Source of the DNA: Nitrospira sp. ST-bin5
GTDB taxonomy: Bacteria > Nitrospirota > Nitrospiria > Nitrospirales > Nitrospiraceae
Assembly (NCBI GenBank): GCA_002083555.1
Contig: MSXN01000022.1
Coordinates: 125,625 to 189,624, forward strand
Direction of reading: 5' to 3'
DNA length: 64,000 bases
The notes beneath the pieces were generated by a model. It searched no databases, was not told the origin of the DNA, and saw only the letters and a program-made list of their open reading frames with translations. Positions 52,602 to 61,108 of the stretch are shown here, piece by piece. Each line of letters starts with the position of its first letter. The first letter of the stretch is position 1. The translations under genes were made by a program, and so were the position numbers.

Positions 52602-53486
52602 ATGATCAGGACGAAGACTCGTTTCGCTGTTGCCGTGGTAGCCGCCATGGCGTTATGTGGAGTGCCCGGTGTCGGGCTGGCCGACTGCGTGGACGGAGTG
52701 CGTGATGCGACGCCGGCCGAGCTCGGATTCGCCGCTCGAGCGGAGGCGGCGCTGGCGGCCGCATTACCAGCCCCGGTTGCCAATAGCGAGCGGCGCGGTG
52801 CCCCCTACGACTTTTCACGCCAGCCGCGCCTGTCGTTCTGCCGTGGCGCAGGGGAAGGCGCGTTTTCGTCCAGTGCCAGCGGCGGCTATCTGTACAAGTT
52901 CCCCAAGGCCGAGGCCGATCGCATGTATGCCGAGCGTAAGAGTCTTGAAAAGCAAGTTGAGGAATTAGAAAAGCTCCCGCCGGAGAAAGAGGGGCAGTAC
53001 AAGCAGCTCCTCGCGCAAATGCGCACCGCCTACGATGCTGCGCCGCGCCGTTCTCGCAAAGACCCTCCCTTCACGGCGGAGCAACAGGCGCAAGCGGATC
53101 GCGCCAATGCCGAGGGCCGAAAGTTGGAGGAGGCGGCCAATAAGTTTATTGCCGATCACAAGGCGAGCGTGAAGCCACAGGGCGATCTCCTGCGCGCTCA
53201 GGCCAAGCGGCTGGAGACGTTTCCCCAGGAGATCGCCGTGCGTTTGGCGATGAATGTGGAGCGACTTCCGGAGGCCGGCCCGACAACGGCGACGTTCGGC
53301 GTGGCGAGTGCGCGGCGTAGTGAGGGGTTGCGCGTGCACAACGTGTTGGTGCTCGTCGAGGGGCCGGAAGGCCCGGCCCGGCAAGCGTTGTTCGACGCAG
53401 TGGACAAGGACTATGTGCGGGGGCTCGTGGGGCAGCCGCTGCCGGATGTTGCGGCGTCAAAGGCACGGGCCGAACGCGCCCCGTAG
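52602..53486 (+). CDS. exported helical protein, unknown
   Basis: A 294-residue protein with a signal peptide (MIRTKTRFAVAVVAAMALCG, cleavage near GLADC, about 26). Mature part begins CVDGVRDATPAELGFAARAE; then a Cys-containing SFCRGAGEGAF segment, a long helical coiled-coil-like part with Glu/Lys (KSLEKQVEELEKLPPEKEGQ, EGRKLEEAANKFIADHKA), and a C-terminal mixed region LRVHNVLVLVEGPEGPARQA. The start at 52602 follows GGAGG by 6 bases (ATG at 52599 is an alternative). No family recognised. Confidence 0.65.
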   Translation: MIRTKTRFAVAVVAAMALCGVPGVGLADCVDGVRDATPAELGFAARAEAALAAALPAPVANSERRGAPYDFSRQPRLSFCRGAGEGAFSSSASGGYLYKFPKAEADRMYAERKSLEKQVEELEKLPPEKEGQYKQLLAQMRTAYDAAPRRSRKDPPFTAEQQAQADRANAEGRKLEEAANKFIADHKASVKPQGDLLRAQAKRLETFPQEIAVRLAMNVERLPEAGPTTATFGVASARRSEGLRVHNVLVLVEGPEGPARQALFDAVDKDYVRGLVGQPLPDVAASKARAERAP

Positions 53487-53548
53487 ACGCCGCCAACGGT
53501 CGCAACTGTGAACACGAAACCGTGGCGATGTGCTTGTTCTTGGAGGCG

Positions 53549-53637
53549 GAACATGTTTTCAGGGCCTTTGCTTGTTCTAGCTGAAGGCAGAGATCGACGT
53601 GATAATTGGGGAAACGTAGAATGTCCCTGTGTGGTGA
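53549..53637 (+). repeat. duplicated segment, copy A
   Basis: About 79% identical (67 of 85 bases from the ATG by hand count) to the segment at 55261. The most conserved part contains GGCAGAGATCGACGTGAT unchanged. The two direct copies flank the RelE/ParE toxin-antitoxin pair and two small genes. Confidence 0.7.
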
Positions 53638-53642
53638 CGTAG
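53553..53642 (+). CDS. 29-residue mini-ORF, unknown
   Basis: A short ORF, MFSGPLLVLAEGRDRRDNWG onward, ending CVVT. It has a good Shine-Dalgarno (GGAGG, 6 bases before the ATG). The second copy (from 55265) reads MFQEPVPVVAEGRDRRDDWG onward; at least five codon differences between the two are silent, which argues that the peptide is under selection. Two cysteines (CPC) are near its end. Function unknown. Too short for standard ORF calling. Confidence 0.5.
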   Translation: MFSGPLLVLAEGRDRRDNWGNVECPCVVT

Positions 53643-53748
53643 TCTCGGTAGTGAATCGGCAATGAGCGTTGACAAGTGCCTGGGCACGCGCAAGAATCGC
53701 AGGTCTTTGGGGCCTGCTCGACAGAGTGTATTGAAATAGGAGGTTGAG

Positions 53749-53976
53749 ATGTCGAACCTGGCTGAGGTGATCAAAGGCGCTATGAGTTTGGGTACGCGTG
53801 ATCGGGCCGCGCTCGCGGAAAAACTGCTGGCAAGTCTAGAGGAATTGAGTGAGGAAGAAGCCGAGCGCCTTTGGGCGGAGGAAGCGCAACGGCGATTGGA
53901 CGAGTATCGGTCAGGCCGTGCCAAGGCGGTTTCGTCGGATGCGGTCCATGAGAAGGTGGACAAACTCTTTCGATGA
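53749..53976 (+). CDS. addiction-module antitoxin (TIGR02574-like)
   Basis: A 75-residue protein with the pattern LGTRDRAALAEKLLASLEEL and RLWAEEAQRRLDEYRSGRAK of 'putative addiction module component' proteins, the antitoxin partners of RelE/ParE toxins. Start after AGGAGG. It overlaps the toxin gene by 4 bases. Confidence 0.85.
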   Translation: MSNLAEVIKGAMSLGTRDRAALAEKLLASLEELSEEEAERLWAEEAQRRLDEYRSGRAKAVSSDAVHEKVDKLFR

Positions 53977-54272
53977 CGCTGCTTCGATACCACGAGGCGG
54001 CGGAAGACGAGTTGCTGAACGAGATCGGCTACCTTGAGTTGCAAGCGCAAGGGTTAGGACGACGATTTTTTAACGAGATTAGGCGGGCTGAAAATCGCAT
54101 TGCACAATTTCCTGAATCCGCCGTGGAGATCCGGCCTGGCATTCGGAAACGGACACTTCGGACCTTTCGGTACTCGCTCATCTATTCGCTCGAACGAGAT
54201 GGCGCATTGATTCTCGCGGTGGCCCACCATCATCGGCGCCCCGGATATTGGACTGGCCGTCAAGCCGGTTAG
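53973..54272 (+). CDS. RelE/ParE-family toxin
   Basis: A 99-residue protein with the ParE/RelE core: LRYHEAAEDELLNEIGYLEL, FFNEIRRAENRIAQFPESAV, and a final strand RYSLIYSLERDGALILAVAH followed by HHRRPGYWTGR. The 'HxRRPxYW' ending is characteristic of this toxin branch. The gene is coupled to the antitoxin gene by a 4-base overlap. The usual activity is an mRNA-interferase or gyrase poison; the sequence alone does not decide. Confidence 0.88.
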   Translation: MTLLRYHEAAEDELLNEIGYLELQAQGLGRRFFNEIRRAENRIAQFPESAVEIRPGIRKRTLRTFRYSLIYSLERDGALILAVAHHHRRPGYWTGRQAG

Positions 54273-54391
54273 GGTGGAGAGGGTAGCTGCAGTACCTGGG
54301 CCCATCCTGAATTGCTCCAGGGGTGCGTGCGTTTCTCGGGCAAGAAATTAAGAATGTTCCCGTTAATATTCCCTCAGGGGCAAGGCCGGAC

Positions 54392-54847
54392 ATGCGCTAT
54401 TTCATAGGACTCGTATTGGTAGTTGTGTGGCTGGGGACTGCATACGCGTTGACGCCGTTGCCTGATACCTCACCCGGCTTCTTTTCAGGTGAATGGGCTG
54501 GTGCGGGCCATCATGGCGCCTACTGCTACCTGAACCTGAGTGCTGACGGTCGGGGTTGGGTGCTTATCGATGCCGGGGCTGGTGAGTGGCTGGGTGCGCG
54601 ACTGCAATGGCGCAATCAGCAACAATCCCTTCACGTCGAACACATCATCCCGCTTGAGTCTTCAGCCCAATTGCGTGTCATGCCATTGGAAAAGTTTGTC
54701 CTCAGCAGCGGATTCAATCAATCGTTGAAATTGACGTGGAATGAGCCGTCCGGTGGGTGTCATTTGCAAAAGACAGACACAGCCGCACGGCACCTGCTTG
54801 GGGCCCGCCAAACGCTGGAGAGCCTGTTGCCGGGAGCCAGCAAGTGA
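54392..54847 (+). CDS. small exported protein, unknown
   Basis: A 151-residue protein with a signal peptide (MRYFIGLVLVVVWLGTAYAL) and a mature domain beginning LPDTSPGFFSGEWAGAGHHG. It has two cysteines (AYCYL and GGCHLQ) and ends in helices (LGARQTLESLLPGASK). The start at 54392 follows AAGG by 7 bases. Its stop overlaps the next gene's start (TGATG). Unknown function. Confidence 0.65.
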   Translation: MRYFIGLVLVVVWLGTAYALTPLPDTSPGFFSGEWAGAGHHGAYCYLNLSADGRGWVLIDAGAGEWLGARLQWRNQQQSLHVEHIIPLESSAQLRVMPLEKFVLSSGFNQSLKLTWNEPSGGCHLQKTDTAARHLLGARQTLESLLPGASK

Positions 54848-55314
54848 TGAAGGACGGGAACGCATTCTGGCGGGCCGTCCGCATTTCCTGGCCGGTGCTC
54901 GGCGGGATATGGGGCGCGTGGATAGGATTTGGTGGGTACCTTGGGATTGCCCCCAATGCCGATAGCTTTGCGATGGTGTTCGCGATGGGGTTTTATGCAG
55001 TGTTCGCCGTGGCCGGTCTCTTGGCCGGTATCGCCATAGGTGGTCTGACCGGCGGATTAGTTGAGTGGCTGCTTCGGCGAGTTGGCGTGGGGCTTGCCGG
55101 CGCGCTGATTGTGGCGACGGTGGTGAATGCACTGGTGTTATGGCAAATCGCCGGTTTCGTTCAGGCGAAGTACCCTGGACTGAACGCCCCTGTTCCAAAG
55201 CCCTCAGTGTCTTTAACAATCAGATCTTCTCTGGAGAATTCTTGTGCGCATCTAGAGATCGAAAATGTTCCAGGAGCCGGTGCCTGTCGTAGCAGAAGGC
55301 AGAGATCGACGTGA
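54847..55314 (+). CDS. small membrane protein, C-terminus altered
   Basis: A 155-residue protein with three transmembrane helices (about 13-33, 38-66 and 75-100: WGAWIGFGGYLGIAP, VFAVAGLLAGIAIGG, GLAGALIVATVVNALVLWQI). The last 38 residues (from about 55200) are polar and run into the duplicated segment starting at 55261. The native C-terminus may therefore have been replaced by recombination. Coupled to the previous gene by TGATG. Confidence 0.6.
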   Translation: MKDGNAFWRAVRISWPVLGGIWGAWIGFGGYLGIAPNADSFAMVFAMGFYAVFAVAGLLAGIAIGGLTGGLVEWLLRRVGVGLAGALIVATVVNALVLWQIAGFVQAKYPGLNAPVPKPSVSLTIRSSLENSCAHLEIENVPGAGACRSRRQRST

Positions 55315-55349
55315 TGATTGGGGGAAAGTAGGATGTTCTTGTTTGGTGA
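55261..55349 (+). repeat. duplicated segment, copy B
   Basis: Second direct copy of the segment at 53549. Here the mini-ORF has no stop and runs in frame into the HEPN-like gene, and its start lies inside the end of the preceding gene. Confidence 0.7.
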
Positions 55350-55372
55350 GACCGGAATGTAAGGGCTTATCT

Positions 55373-56338
55373 ATGCGATGCATCGCGGACTATGAAATCG
55401 AATCTGAGATGTCTGTAGTTTCGGATGATGCCCAACTAATGCTAGGACACCCCGCTGGAAAATTTCAGGCGCGCATAAAGAATATTGTGCGCGACGATTA
55501 TTCAAAGCCTTTTCTCTTGTCCCTGCAGATTGCCTTTGAGGCGCCCAGTCTTCGTGAAGCTCCAGACATAGCTCAGGATATGCTAGTCGAATGCTTGAAC
55601 ACGCTGGTGTTCGCAACTGGCGCGGGGGTCAGACGACATCGAACTAAGCAAATTATTGATAGCACACCTGCATTAGAAATGAGGGAGTGTCTTATTTGGG
55701 CGGATTCTCTAAAGTATAAAGATCCCCAGCCGTTTCTAGATGAAGGTATCGCGGGGTCAATAGAGCAACTATTGCGGTTCGATCCCCCTCCTGCGGTACG
55801 CCGTGCCTTGCGGTGGTATCGATTCGGTGTTTATGACTCGACACCCGAAGACCAGTTCCAATACTTCTGGTTTGCTCTAGAGATACTTGCTGAGCATCAA
55901 AAAACTCCTGAAAAAGTCGCGGACAAATGTCCTCAATGTAAATCTCCCCTTTACTGTGAGACTTGCAAAGCCCATCCAACCCATCGCCCGTATCCAAAAC
56001 AAGCTATTCGGAATTTAATCCAGGCCGTTGACAAGACTTGCAATGAAGAAACTATCGAATTTTTAGATAAGGCCAGGAACGCGCTAATGCATGGGGCAAC
56101 TCTAAAGGAGATCGATGATGAACTGCCTGGCTCTGGTGAACATATTGTGGATGTACTCGGGAAGATCCTATTTAAGGCCTTGGTCCATCAACTCCCCAAA
56201 GAACTCTTCAAAGAAACACTACATTTTGGCATGCCGACGACATACGTTCGTCAAGCTATGACGGGTATTGCACATGTAAGTACTGTTGTCCCAATGGGGG
56301 GGATGGAGAGTTGGCTCTCGATCGTTTCACGGGTCTGA
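55373..56338 (+). CDS. HEPN-like protein with zinc-ribbon cysteines (Apea-like)
   Basis: A 321-residue soluble protein. Near its centre (186-198) it has KCPQC and CETC, a CxxC-x5-CxxC zinc ribbon. The C-terminal helical section has a HEPN-like RX4H motif: ARNALMHG with Arg235 and His240. The preceding FWFALEILAEHQKTPEKVAD and following GSGEHIVDVLGKILFKA are consistent with an Apea-like HEPN ribonuclease. The frame is open upstream to 55265, so a longer form with the duplicated peptide fused at its N-terminus is possible. AAGGG precedes the chosen ATG. The region is clearly AT-richer than its surroundings, suggesting recent acquisition. Confidence 0.7.
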   Translation: MRCIADYEIESEMSVVSDDAQLMLGHPAGKFQARIKNIVRDDYSKPFLLSLQIAFEAPSLREAPDIAQDMLVECLNTLVFATGAGVRRHRTKQIIDSTPALEMRECLIWADSLKYKDPQPFLDEGIAGSIEQLLRFDPPPAVRRALRWYRFGVYDSTPEDQFQYFWFALEILAEHQKTPEKVADKCPQCKSPLYCETCKAHPTHRPYPKQAIRNLIQAVDKTCNEETIEFLDKARNALMHGATLKEIDDELPGSGEHIVDVLGKILFKALVHQLPKELFKETLHFGMPTTYVRQAMTGIAHVSTVVPMGGMESWLSIVSRV

Positions 56339-56346
56339 AGGTATCC

Positions 56347-56685
56347 ATGGTGACTGACGACCCGCCCCAAAGCGGACGACCTAGCGTTATCATGATGACT
56401 CCAGAGCAACATAGGCAACTCGAGTCGCTTGCACGTGAGATCGGAGATCACCAAGAGCTTTGTAAGCGTGTCTATAAGCGAGTGAAGGTCGCCAAGGACA
56501 AAGTAGCGACCCTAATACTTTCAACTGATATGGCGAGAATTCAGGATGTACTAAAGAGTGGTGAGAAGGGAAAGTATCCAGACCTATTTCGTGAGATCAT
56601 GAATAGTAACCCGTCCACTGGCGGTCCAACCGCTGACCCGGATCAAGTCAGCAAACAGGCCGATAAAGACTCCAAGAACCATTGA
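56347..56685 (+). CDS. small helical protein, unknown
   Basis: A 112-residue soluble protein: MVTDDPPQSGRPSVIMMTPE, then helices ARIQDVLKSGEKGKYPDLFR, and a polar C-terminus. No family recognised. It starts 8 bases after the HEPN-like stop with AAGG upstream and is equally AT-rich; the two genes form a small accessory unit, perhaps a toxin with its partner. Confidence 0.6.
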   Translation: MVTDDPPQSGRPSVIMMTPEQHRQLESLAREIGDHQELCKRVYKRVKVAKDKVATLILSTDMARIQDVLKSGEKGKYPDLFREIMNSNPSTGGPTADPDQVSKQADKDSKNH

Positions 56686-56716
56686 TTGCTATTGGTAGCG
56701 CCACATCGCGAACACC

Positions 56717-57025
56717 ATGCTCGAACTCAGGCCAACCTGCGAACATTGCAACAAGGCGCTGCCGCCTGATTCGCTCGAGGCACGGATCTGTTCGTATGAA
56801 TGCACCTTCTGTGTGGCCTGCGTCGAACAGGTTTTAGAGAATGTCTGTCCGAATTGCGGCGGCGGGTTCGTCCCTCGACCGATCAGACCTGCGACGAATT
56901 GGAATGGCGACAACTTCCTGGGAAAAGATCCGGCAAGTACCACGGTGAGGCATCGCCCCGTCGATCCGGCGGCGCATCGCCAATTCTTGGCCAAGCTCAA
57001 AATGATTCCACCGGAAAAGCGCTAG
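56717..57025 (+). CDS. DUF1272 zinc-binding protein
   Basis: A 102-residue protein. The opening MLELRPTCEHCNKALPPDS, followed by ARICSYECTFCVACVEQVLE and NVCPNCGGGFVPRP, is the DUF1272 pattern, with seven or eight cysteines likely to bind two zincs. Function unknown. It has a weak ribosome site (CATGCTCG) and stands alone. Confidence 0.9.
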   Translation: MLELRPTCEHCNKALPPDSLEARICSYECTFCVACVEQVLENVCPNCGGGFVPRPIRPATNWNGDNFLGKDPASTTVRHRPVDPAAHRQFLAKLKMIPPEKR

Positions 57026-57071
57026 GGGTGGATCTGCCATGATGAGTGCTGCACCGTGTTCAGCCTGAGTG

Positions 57072-57440
57072 ATGAGTCGCCTGAAATACATTTCGCGCTG
57101 GTTGTACGGTCTGTTCTTTATCGCAGCCGGAGCAAACCATTTCGTGAACACGTCGTTTTATGTGAGCATCATGCCCCCATACCTGCCGTGGCCTGTGGCG
57201 CTCGTGTACCTCAGCGGCGTGGCGGAGATGGGATTAGGGGGACTTCTGCTGTTCGAACGGTGGTCCCGGTTGGCGGCGTGGGGATTGATCGCCTTGTTGA
57301 TCGCGGTTTTCCCGGCAAATGTGCATATGGCGCTGCACCCGGAATTGTATCCATGGGCTTCGTCGCTCGGCCTGTGGCTACGGCTTTTCCTTCAGGGCCT
57401 GTTGATCGCCTGGGCCTATTGGTATACCAGGGGCCATTGA
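57072..57440 (+). CDS. DoxX-family membrane protein
   Basis: A 122-residue protein with four transmembrane segments: LKYISRWLYGLFFIAAGANH, WPVALVYLSGVAEMGLGGLL, AAWGLIALLIAVFPANVHMA and LWLRLFLQGLLIAWAYW. The AGxNHF motif and PANVHMALHP are typical of DoxX-type proteins. GTG at 57069 is the alternative start. Role undetermined. Confidence 0.82.
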   Translation: MSRLKYISRWLYGLFFIAAGANHFVNTSFYVSIMPPYLPWPVALVYLSGVAEMGLGGLLLFERWSRLAAWGLIALLIAVFPANVHMALHPELYPWASSLGLWLRLFLQGLLIAWAYWYTRGH

Positions 57441-57588
57441 TAGCCTTGTGCTATTACGGCTGCTGAAAGTGAGAGTGGCCACTTCCATCGACGATGGTGT
57501 ACATAGGACAAACGAGCAAGTGTTCAAGACTCTATGCTCACTTTGCCGTTAACGATAGGCGAACTCTAACTTTCATGTAAGGAGCAAT

Positions 57589-58059
57589 ATGGAAGCGCCG
57601 AGACCTCCACTCCCCCCGTTCGATGCAACGACTGCCGCTCAAAAAGTCCGCATGGCCGAGGACGCCTGGAATAGCCGTGATCCCCAGCGCGTGGCCCTGG
57701 CCTATACGCCGGATAGTGTCTGGCGCAATCGCGCGGAGTTTCTTGCCGGGCGCGACGCCATCGTGCAGTTCCTGACGAGGAAATGGACCAAGGAGCTGGA
57801 TTACCGGCTCATTAAGGAATTGTGGGCGTTCCATCAGGGCCGGATTGCGGTTCGGTTTGCCTATGAGTGGCATGACGATGCCGGGAACTGGTTCCGGTCC
57901 TACGGCAATGAGAACTGGGAATTCGACGAGCATGGGTTCATGCGCCGCCGCATCGCCAGCATCAACGATCTGCCCATTTCGGAAGCGGATCGGAAGTTTC
58001 ACTGGCCGCTTGGGCGTCGTCCGGACGCGCATCCGGGGCTTTCAGACCTGGGCCTCTAG
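57589..58059 (+). CDS. NTF2-like protein (DUF1348)
   Basis: A 156-residue cytosolic protein: PPFDATTAAQKVRMAEDAWN-SRDP, VALAYTPDSVWRNRAEFLAG, FLTRKWTKELDYRLIKELWA, RFAYEWHDDAGNWFRSYGNE, and DLPISEADRKFHWPLGRRPD. These are the DUF1348 NTF2-fold features, usually in the 150-160 residue range as here. Enzyme or ligand-binding role unknown. The ATG has AAGGAG about 6 bases upstream. Confidence 0.9.
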   Translation: MEAPRPPLPPFDATTAAQKVRMAEDAWNSRDPQRVALAYTPDSVWRNRAEFLAGRDAIVQFLTRKWTKELDYRLIKELWAFHQGRIAVRFAYEWHDDAGNWFRSYGNENWEFDEHGFMRRRIASINDLPISEADRKFHWPLGRRPDAHPGLSDLGL

Positions 58060-58215
58060 CCTGCCCGAGGTCGATTAGCTCGGAGTGTCGTCAGGGTTTG
58101 TAGTCTGGTGCGGGTTATTTTCGCGGGTCAGTGGTGAGGACAGTTGCCTCTTCCCCCAAGTGGAATTCTGATTGCCTCTCCCCACGCCCGGAGGGATTCC
58201 AGTACAATCGGCCCT

Positions 58216-58578
58216 ATGCATGAGTTCTTGCTGGTACTGGCCAGTCTAATCGGAGTCGTGGTGCTCGGCTTGATTGCGAAGGTCATCACGCCGGAGATCA
58301 TGATCGAGTTCGGATTGTGGATCCTGGCCGGAGGCTTGCTGATCGGGATTCCCGCTGGGGTGTGGTATCACGTGGTGTTATATCGCGCACTGAAGCGGCG
58401 GATGACGCTGCCATCATGGTGGTGGCGGAGACCGGTTGAGTTGCATGACCGGCTCACGCCGATCGAGTTCGCGCCGGTTCGCCCCTGGTTCGTGGCAGGC
58501 GCGGTCGGCTTCGTCCTCTGCTGTGTGGGCGGCATCGCCGCGATTGCAGGGTTGTCGATCGGGCAGTTCTCTCCCTGA
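58216..58578 (+). CDS. small membrane protein, unknown
   Basis: A 120-residue protein with three transmembrane segments (MHEFLLVLASLIGVVVLGLI, WILAGGLLIGIPAGVWYHVV, and FVAGAVGFVLCCVGGIAAIA). A charged loop LPSWWWRRPVELHDRLTPIE separates the second and third. No family recognised. Start at 58216, without an obvious ribosome site. Independent gene between the NTF2-like and the next gene. Confidence 0.6.
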   Translation: MHEFLLVLASLIGVVVLGLIAKVITPEIMIEFGLWILAGGLLIGIPAGVWYHVVLYRALKRRMTLPSWWWRRPVELHDRLTPIEFAPVRPWFVAGAVGFVLCCVGGIAAIAGLSIGQFSP

Positions 58579-58610
58579 CGCGAATCTCCTGTGATCGAGA
58601 CGGAGGATGT

Positions 58611-59438
58611 ATGCAGACGCAGGTTCCGCCGAGAATCTACTGCATTTCTGCGGCTGCGGCGCCGGTGGTTGCAGTGTTTCGCCGGGGTCCGTCGAACTGG
58701 GCACATGTAGGCCGGTGGGACCTAGCGGCGGGGCGGTATGAGCTAGGGGCCTGGCTCGGTGGGCGGCTCTTCCCACGGCGATCTGACCTGTCTCCTGACG
58801 GACAGTATCTCTGTTACTTCGCCCACAAACCCAGTGCCACGTGGGAGCAGGGCGAAGCCTACGTGGCGATCTCAAAACTTCCCTGGCTTACGGCCCTGCA
58901 TTCCTTTCCGACCTGCGGCACCTGGACGCGCGGGTACTGCTTCACTGAGAACTGCGAGCCCGACTCCTTGCAGGGGGCTGCGCTGCCGATCCCATACGGG
59001 TTGCGTTCCATCCCCGCGATCCAATTTGCCAATGAACGGCGCCGCGGATGGATTGAAGCCCCGGATTCGCCTGCGCGTGATCCAAAGGATATCTGGGATG
59101 AACGTCGCAATGCCCGTATGCGGAAGCTGCAACCCCACGGTACCTGCGTTTTGTGTGTGGAAAGTCTCGGATGGGCGGGCGGGGAATTTGGTGTTGAGCA
59201 GGCGGTGGACGGGTTGCGTGTTCGCTATTCGCTCGAATCCAACGGCGATCTTGATTTGCTAGACGATCTGCAATGGGCGGATTGGAGCCGCGAGGGGCAT
59301 TTACTCGTCGCGACGCGAGCCGGTCAGTTACAAGTGCGACGTTTTGACAGTGGCCGCTCTGACATCATGTCTGAAGTGGATCTCTCTCGCCTCGAACCTG
59401 ATCCCACCTCGGCGCCTCCTTGGGCGCAACGTTGGTAG
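58611..59438 (+). CDS. hypothetical soluble protein
   Basis: A 275-residue cytosolic protein, no signal peptide. It begins MQTQVPPRIYCISAAAAPVV, with a later SPDGQYLCYFAHKPSA and DLLDDLQWADWSREGHLLVA, which are loosely propeller-like ('W..DGxxL(Y)xA'). Cys-containing segments (CGTWTRGYCFTENC) may form disulfides or bind metal. No family recognised. Start follows CGGAGG by 6 bases. Confidence 0.6.
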   Translation: MQTQVPPRIYCISAAAAPVVAVFRRGPSNWAHVGRWDLAAGRYELGAWLGGRLFPRRSDLSPDGQYLCYFAHKPSATWEQGEAYVAISKLPWLTALHSFPTCGTWTRGYCFTENCEPDSLQGAALPIPYGLRSIPAIQFANERRRGWIEAPDSPARDPKDIWDERRNARMRKLQPHGTCVLCVESLGWAGGEFGVEQAVDGLRVRYSLESNGDLDLLDDLQWADWSREGHLLVATRAGQLQVRRFDSGRSDIMSEVDLSRLEPDPTSAPPWAQRW

Positions 59439-59531
59439 CATTGTCTTGGTGCGCTCAATGAGACGGTGTTGAAACGTACGACGGCGAGCGGGTTCTTCTG
59501 GTGGCAGTCTTCCGATCGTGCGGCACGCAAC

Positions 59532-60989
59532 TCATCCTATGACGTGCAGTTTGATCAGATTCGTTCCCCCCGGTTGCCCGATGCGCGTTCCGGAGAGGAT
59601 CACAATCCGTTCTCCAGTTTTGGCCAGCCCTTCCGCTTTCAGCCGCCGTTCGGCCTCGTCCACCCGGGCATCAGTCTGCTCGATTTGCGGCATGGTGTAG
59701 GGGCGAACGCCCCAATAGAGCGCCATCCGTTTCCTGACCGGATCAAACGGGGTGAAGGCGATGATCGGTGCGGCCGGTCGTTGTTTCGAGATGAGGTGCG
59801 CCGTCGTGCCCCGCTCGCTGAAGGCGACGATGACGCCGGCGGCAATCGCTTTGGCGGCCGAGGCCGCTGCGGTACAGATCGCTTCGGGGAAGGCCATGTC
59901 TCCCCAGTCGGTGTGACGCTTGGGTCTCACCCCCGGCTCGGGACCTTCCTCCGCCGCGCGAATAATACGATCCATGACCTGGACGGTTTCAACCGGATGC
60001 GCGCCGATGGCCGTTTCAGCTGACAGCATCACCGCGTCGGTGCCGTCGAACACGGCATTGGCGACATCCGAGGCTTCCGCTCTGGTGGGACGCAGGGCTT
60101 GGGTCATCGACTCCAGCATTTGCGTGGCGGTGATCACGAGGCGGCGGCGGCGGTTGGCCTCCATGATGATACGTTTCTGCAACAGCGGCACGGCTTCAGG
60201 ACTCATCTCCACACCCAGATCGCCCCGCGCAATCATCACCCCGTCCGCTTCGTCCAGGATCGCGTCCAGGGCGGTTACGGCTTCGGCCCGCTCGATCTTG
60301 GCAATGATCGGCACCGTTCCGCCGCATTGGGCGACCAAGGCCCGCGCTGCCAGGATGTCTTCAGGTCCCCTGACGAAGGAGAGCGCCAGGTAGTCCACGC
60401 CGTGGGCGATGCCGAACCGGATGTCTTCCCGGTCTTTGTCGGTGAGGGTGGGGGCGCTGACGAGGGTGCCCGGTAAATTGATGCCCTTGTGCGAGGTGAT
60501 TCTCCCGCCGGTGGCGACGGTGCATTCGACGGCTCCGCCGGCGATGCGATCGACTGTGAGCTCAATCAGCCCGTCGTTGATCAAGACTCGCGCGCCGGGT
60601 CGGAGGTCCCGGGCAAGATAAGGGTAGGTGACCGGGATTTCCGGGATTGTGGAGTGCGCCCCGGCGACAGACCGGGCGCCGAGCTGACCGCCGGACCGCG
60701 CCAGCATCGTCTGCAGCCGCACCGACTGGCCCGTGGTTACCTCGATCCCCTCATCGGGTAAGTCGCCCACGCGAATCCTGGGTCCTTGGAGGTCCTGGAT
60801 AATCGCGACGGCAGCCTGGCGGCGCTCCGCCGCCTGACGAATTGCGGCAATGGCGGCTGCATGGGTGTCATGAGCCCCATGAGAGAAGTTCAGCCTGGCG
60901 GCATCCATTCCAGATGCAATGAGCCGATCCAACATCGCCAGCGAACTGCTGGCGGGCCCGATCGTACAGACTATCTTTGCTTTTCGCAT
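59532..60989 (-). CDS. pyk: pyruvate kinase
   Basis: A 485-residue pyruvate kinase. Conserved parts: MRKAKIVCTIGPASSSLAML, ARLNFSHGAHDTHAA, QDLQGPRIRVGDLPDEG, the catalytic Lys motif IIAKIERAEAV, DGVMIARGDLGVEM, and VMLSAETAIGAHPV. It catalyses phosphoenolpyruvate plus ADP to pyruvate plus ATP in the cytosol. The ATG at 60989 has GGGGAG about 8 bases upstream; an ORF extension to 61031 is not needed. It is divergent from the PFK fusion gene, sharing about 120 bases between starts. Confidence 0.95.
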   Translation of the reverse strand: MRKAKIVCTIGPASSSLAMLDRLIASGMDAARLNFSHGAHDTHAAAIAAIRQAAERRQAAVAIIQDLQGPRIRVGDLPDEGIEVTTGQSVRLQTMLARSGGQLGARSVAGAHSTIPEIPVTYPYLARDLRPGARVLINDGLIELTVDRIAGGAVECTVATGGRITSHKGINLPGTLVSAPTLTDKDREDIRFGIAHGVDYLALSFVRGPEDILAARALVAQCGGTVPIIAKIERAEAVTALDAILDEADGVMIARGDLGVEMSPEAVPLLQKRIIMEANRRRRLVITATQMLESMTQALRPTRAEASDVANAVFDGTDAVMLSAETAIGAHPVETVQVMDRIIRAAEEGPEPGVRPKRHTDWGDMAFPEAICTAAASAAKAIAAGVIVAFSERGTTAHLISKQRPAAPIIAFTPFDPVRKRMALYWGVRPYTMPQIEQTDARVDEAERRLKAEGLAKTGERIVILSGTRIGQPGGTNLIKLHVIG

Positions 60990-61108
60990 GTGACGCTCCC
61001 CTGCCCTTGACAAGAATCGGCGGACACCCAATGATGCGCTCGTTCACGCCCGGTGCTGTGCGCCACCCACCGGTGGTCGGGCCAACTACCCGGAGGTGAA
61101 GGAGGGGC

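Noticed and set aside
52058..57025. Integron cassette array
   Set aside because: Genes are short, same-strand and include toxin-antitoxin pairs, but I find no paired attC core sites or integrase; the repeats at 53549 and 55261 do not have attC form.
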